Origin: Caballeronia arationis
GTDB taxonomy: Bacteria; Pseudomonadota; Gammaproteobacteria; Burkholderiales; Burkholderiaceae
Direction of reading: 5' to 3'
Assembly: GCF_001544975.2 (NCBI RefSeq)
Contig: NZ_FCOG02000006.1
Location: 1 to 64,000, forward strand
Length of the DNA stretch: 64,000 bases
The translations under genes were made by a program, and so were the position numbers. Below, piece by piece: positions 63,939 to 64,000 of the stretch (positions are counted from its first letter, which is position 1; each line of letters begins with the position of its first letter). The notes under the pieces were generated by a model, which saw only the letters and a list, made by a program, of their open reading frames with translations, was not told where the DNA came from and did no database searches.

Positions 63939-64000
63939 TCAACGCTTGCGCAGCGGCTGATCCTTCAGGAACCACGAGAGTACGAACGCGATCAGGACGA
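63939..64000 (-). CDS. C-terminus of a probable MFS transporter (cut by the window edge)
   Basis: Reading inward from the edge, the last 19 residues are VLIAFVLSWFLKDQPLRKR followed by a stop at 63939. A hydrophobic helix ending in FLKDQPLR is usual at the C-terminus of DHA-type MFS drug transporters. Only this tail is visible, so the call is tentative. Confidence 0.5.
   Translation of the reverse strand, partial: VLIAFVLSWFLKDQPLRKR

Overview
The window is GC-rich, compact bacterial chromosome. The GC-biased codon use, Burkholderia-type porin, DUF4148 protein, periplasmic aldehyde oxidoreductase, UdgX-family protein and 2-aminoethylphosphonate transporter all point to a betaproteobacterium of the Burkholderiaceae (Paraburkholderia/Caballeronia-like). 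No rRNA, tRNA, CRISPR array, intact insertion sequence or prophage was seen.

Layout. 1-6.5 kb: an exported protein with an internal repeat, then GABA catabolism (gabD, gabT) facing a divergent MocR/GabR regulator, then an M20 amidohydrolase. 6.5-15.3 kb: a chemoreceptor, a half-length GT9-like protein with a tiny Asp-Pro-rich protein, a YdeP-type molybdopterin oxidoreductase, a membrane protein, an UdgX-family uracil-DNA glycosylase behind a perfect LexA box, a glycosyltransferase and mocA. 15.3-23 kb: paoABC (periplasmic aldehyde oxidoreductase, followed by mocA which makes its type of cofactor), small exported proteins, a solute-binding protein, an isochorismatase-like gene broken by a 20-bp tandem duplication, and a GNAT-like protein. 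23-29.5 kb: GFA protein, a sedolisin (S53), a serine carboxypeptidase (S10) and a large-subunit catalase (katE type) in a row. 29.7-36.5 kb: an orphan BvgS-like hybrid kinase, small secreted proteins, an RRM-like protein coupled to a 41-residue membrane peptide, and an L,D-transpeptidase.

36.7-40.6 kb: phnSTUV, an overlapping operon for 2-aminoethylphosphonate uptake. 40.9-47.3 kb: glycogen phosphorylase, small enzymes (YCII, VOC), a heptad-repeat coiled-coil membrane protein, and an ArsR-type regulator with an Old Yellow Enzyme. 47.3-52.4 kb: a UvrA paralog, an ABM monooxygenase, MarC and a porin. 52.5-56.4 kb: an NTF2-like protein, a flavin oxidoreductase, an AstE-like deacylase and an orphan amino-acid-binding protein.

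56.6-62.7 kb: a sugar-acid locus (UxuB-like reductase divergent from manD, idnD-like dehydrogenase, MFS permease and GntR regulator) whose three enzymes would convert L-gulonate to D-fructuronate, D-mannonate and then 2-keto-3-deoxygluconate. 62.9-64 kb: a HigBA-type toxin-antitoxin pair, a small His-rich exported protein and the tail of a transporter.

The points most worth a second look are the SOS-box-controlled UdgX protein whose covalent-histidine position reads as proline, the 20-bp duplication in the isochorismatase-like gene, the acid-peptidase/catalase cluster, the orphan hybrid kinase, the 21-bp coiled-coil repeats, and the sugar-acid pathway.
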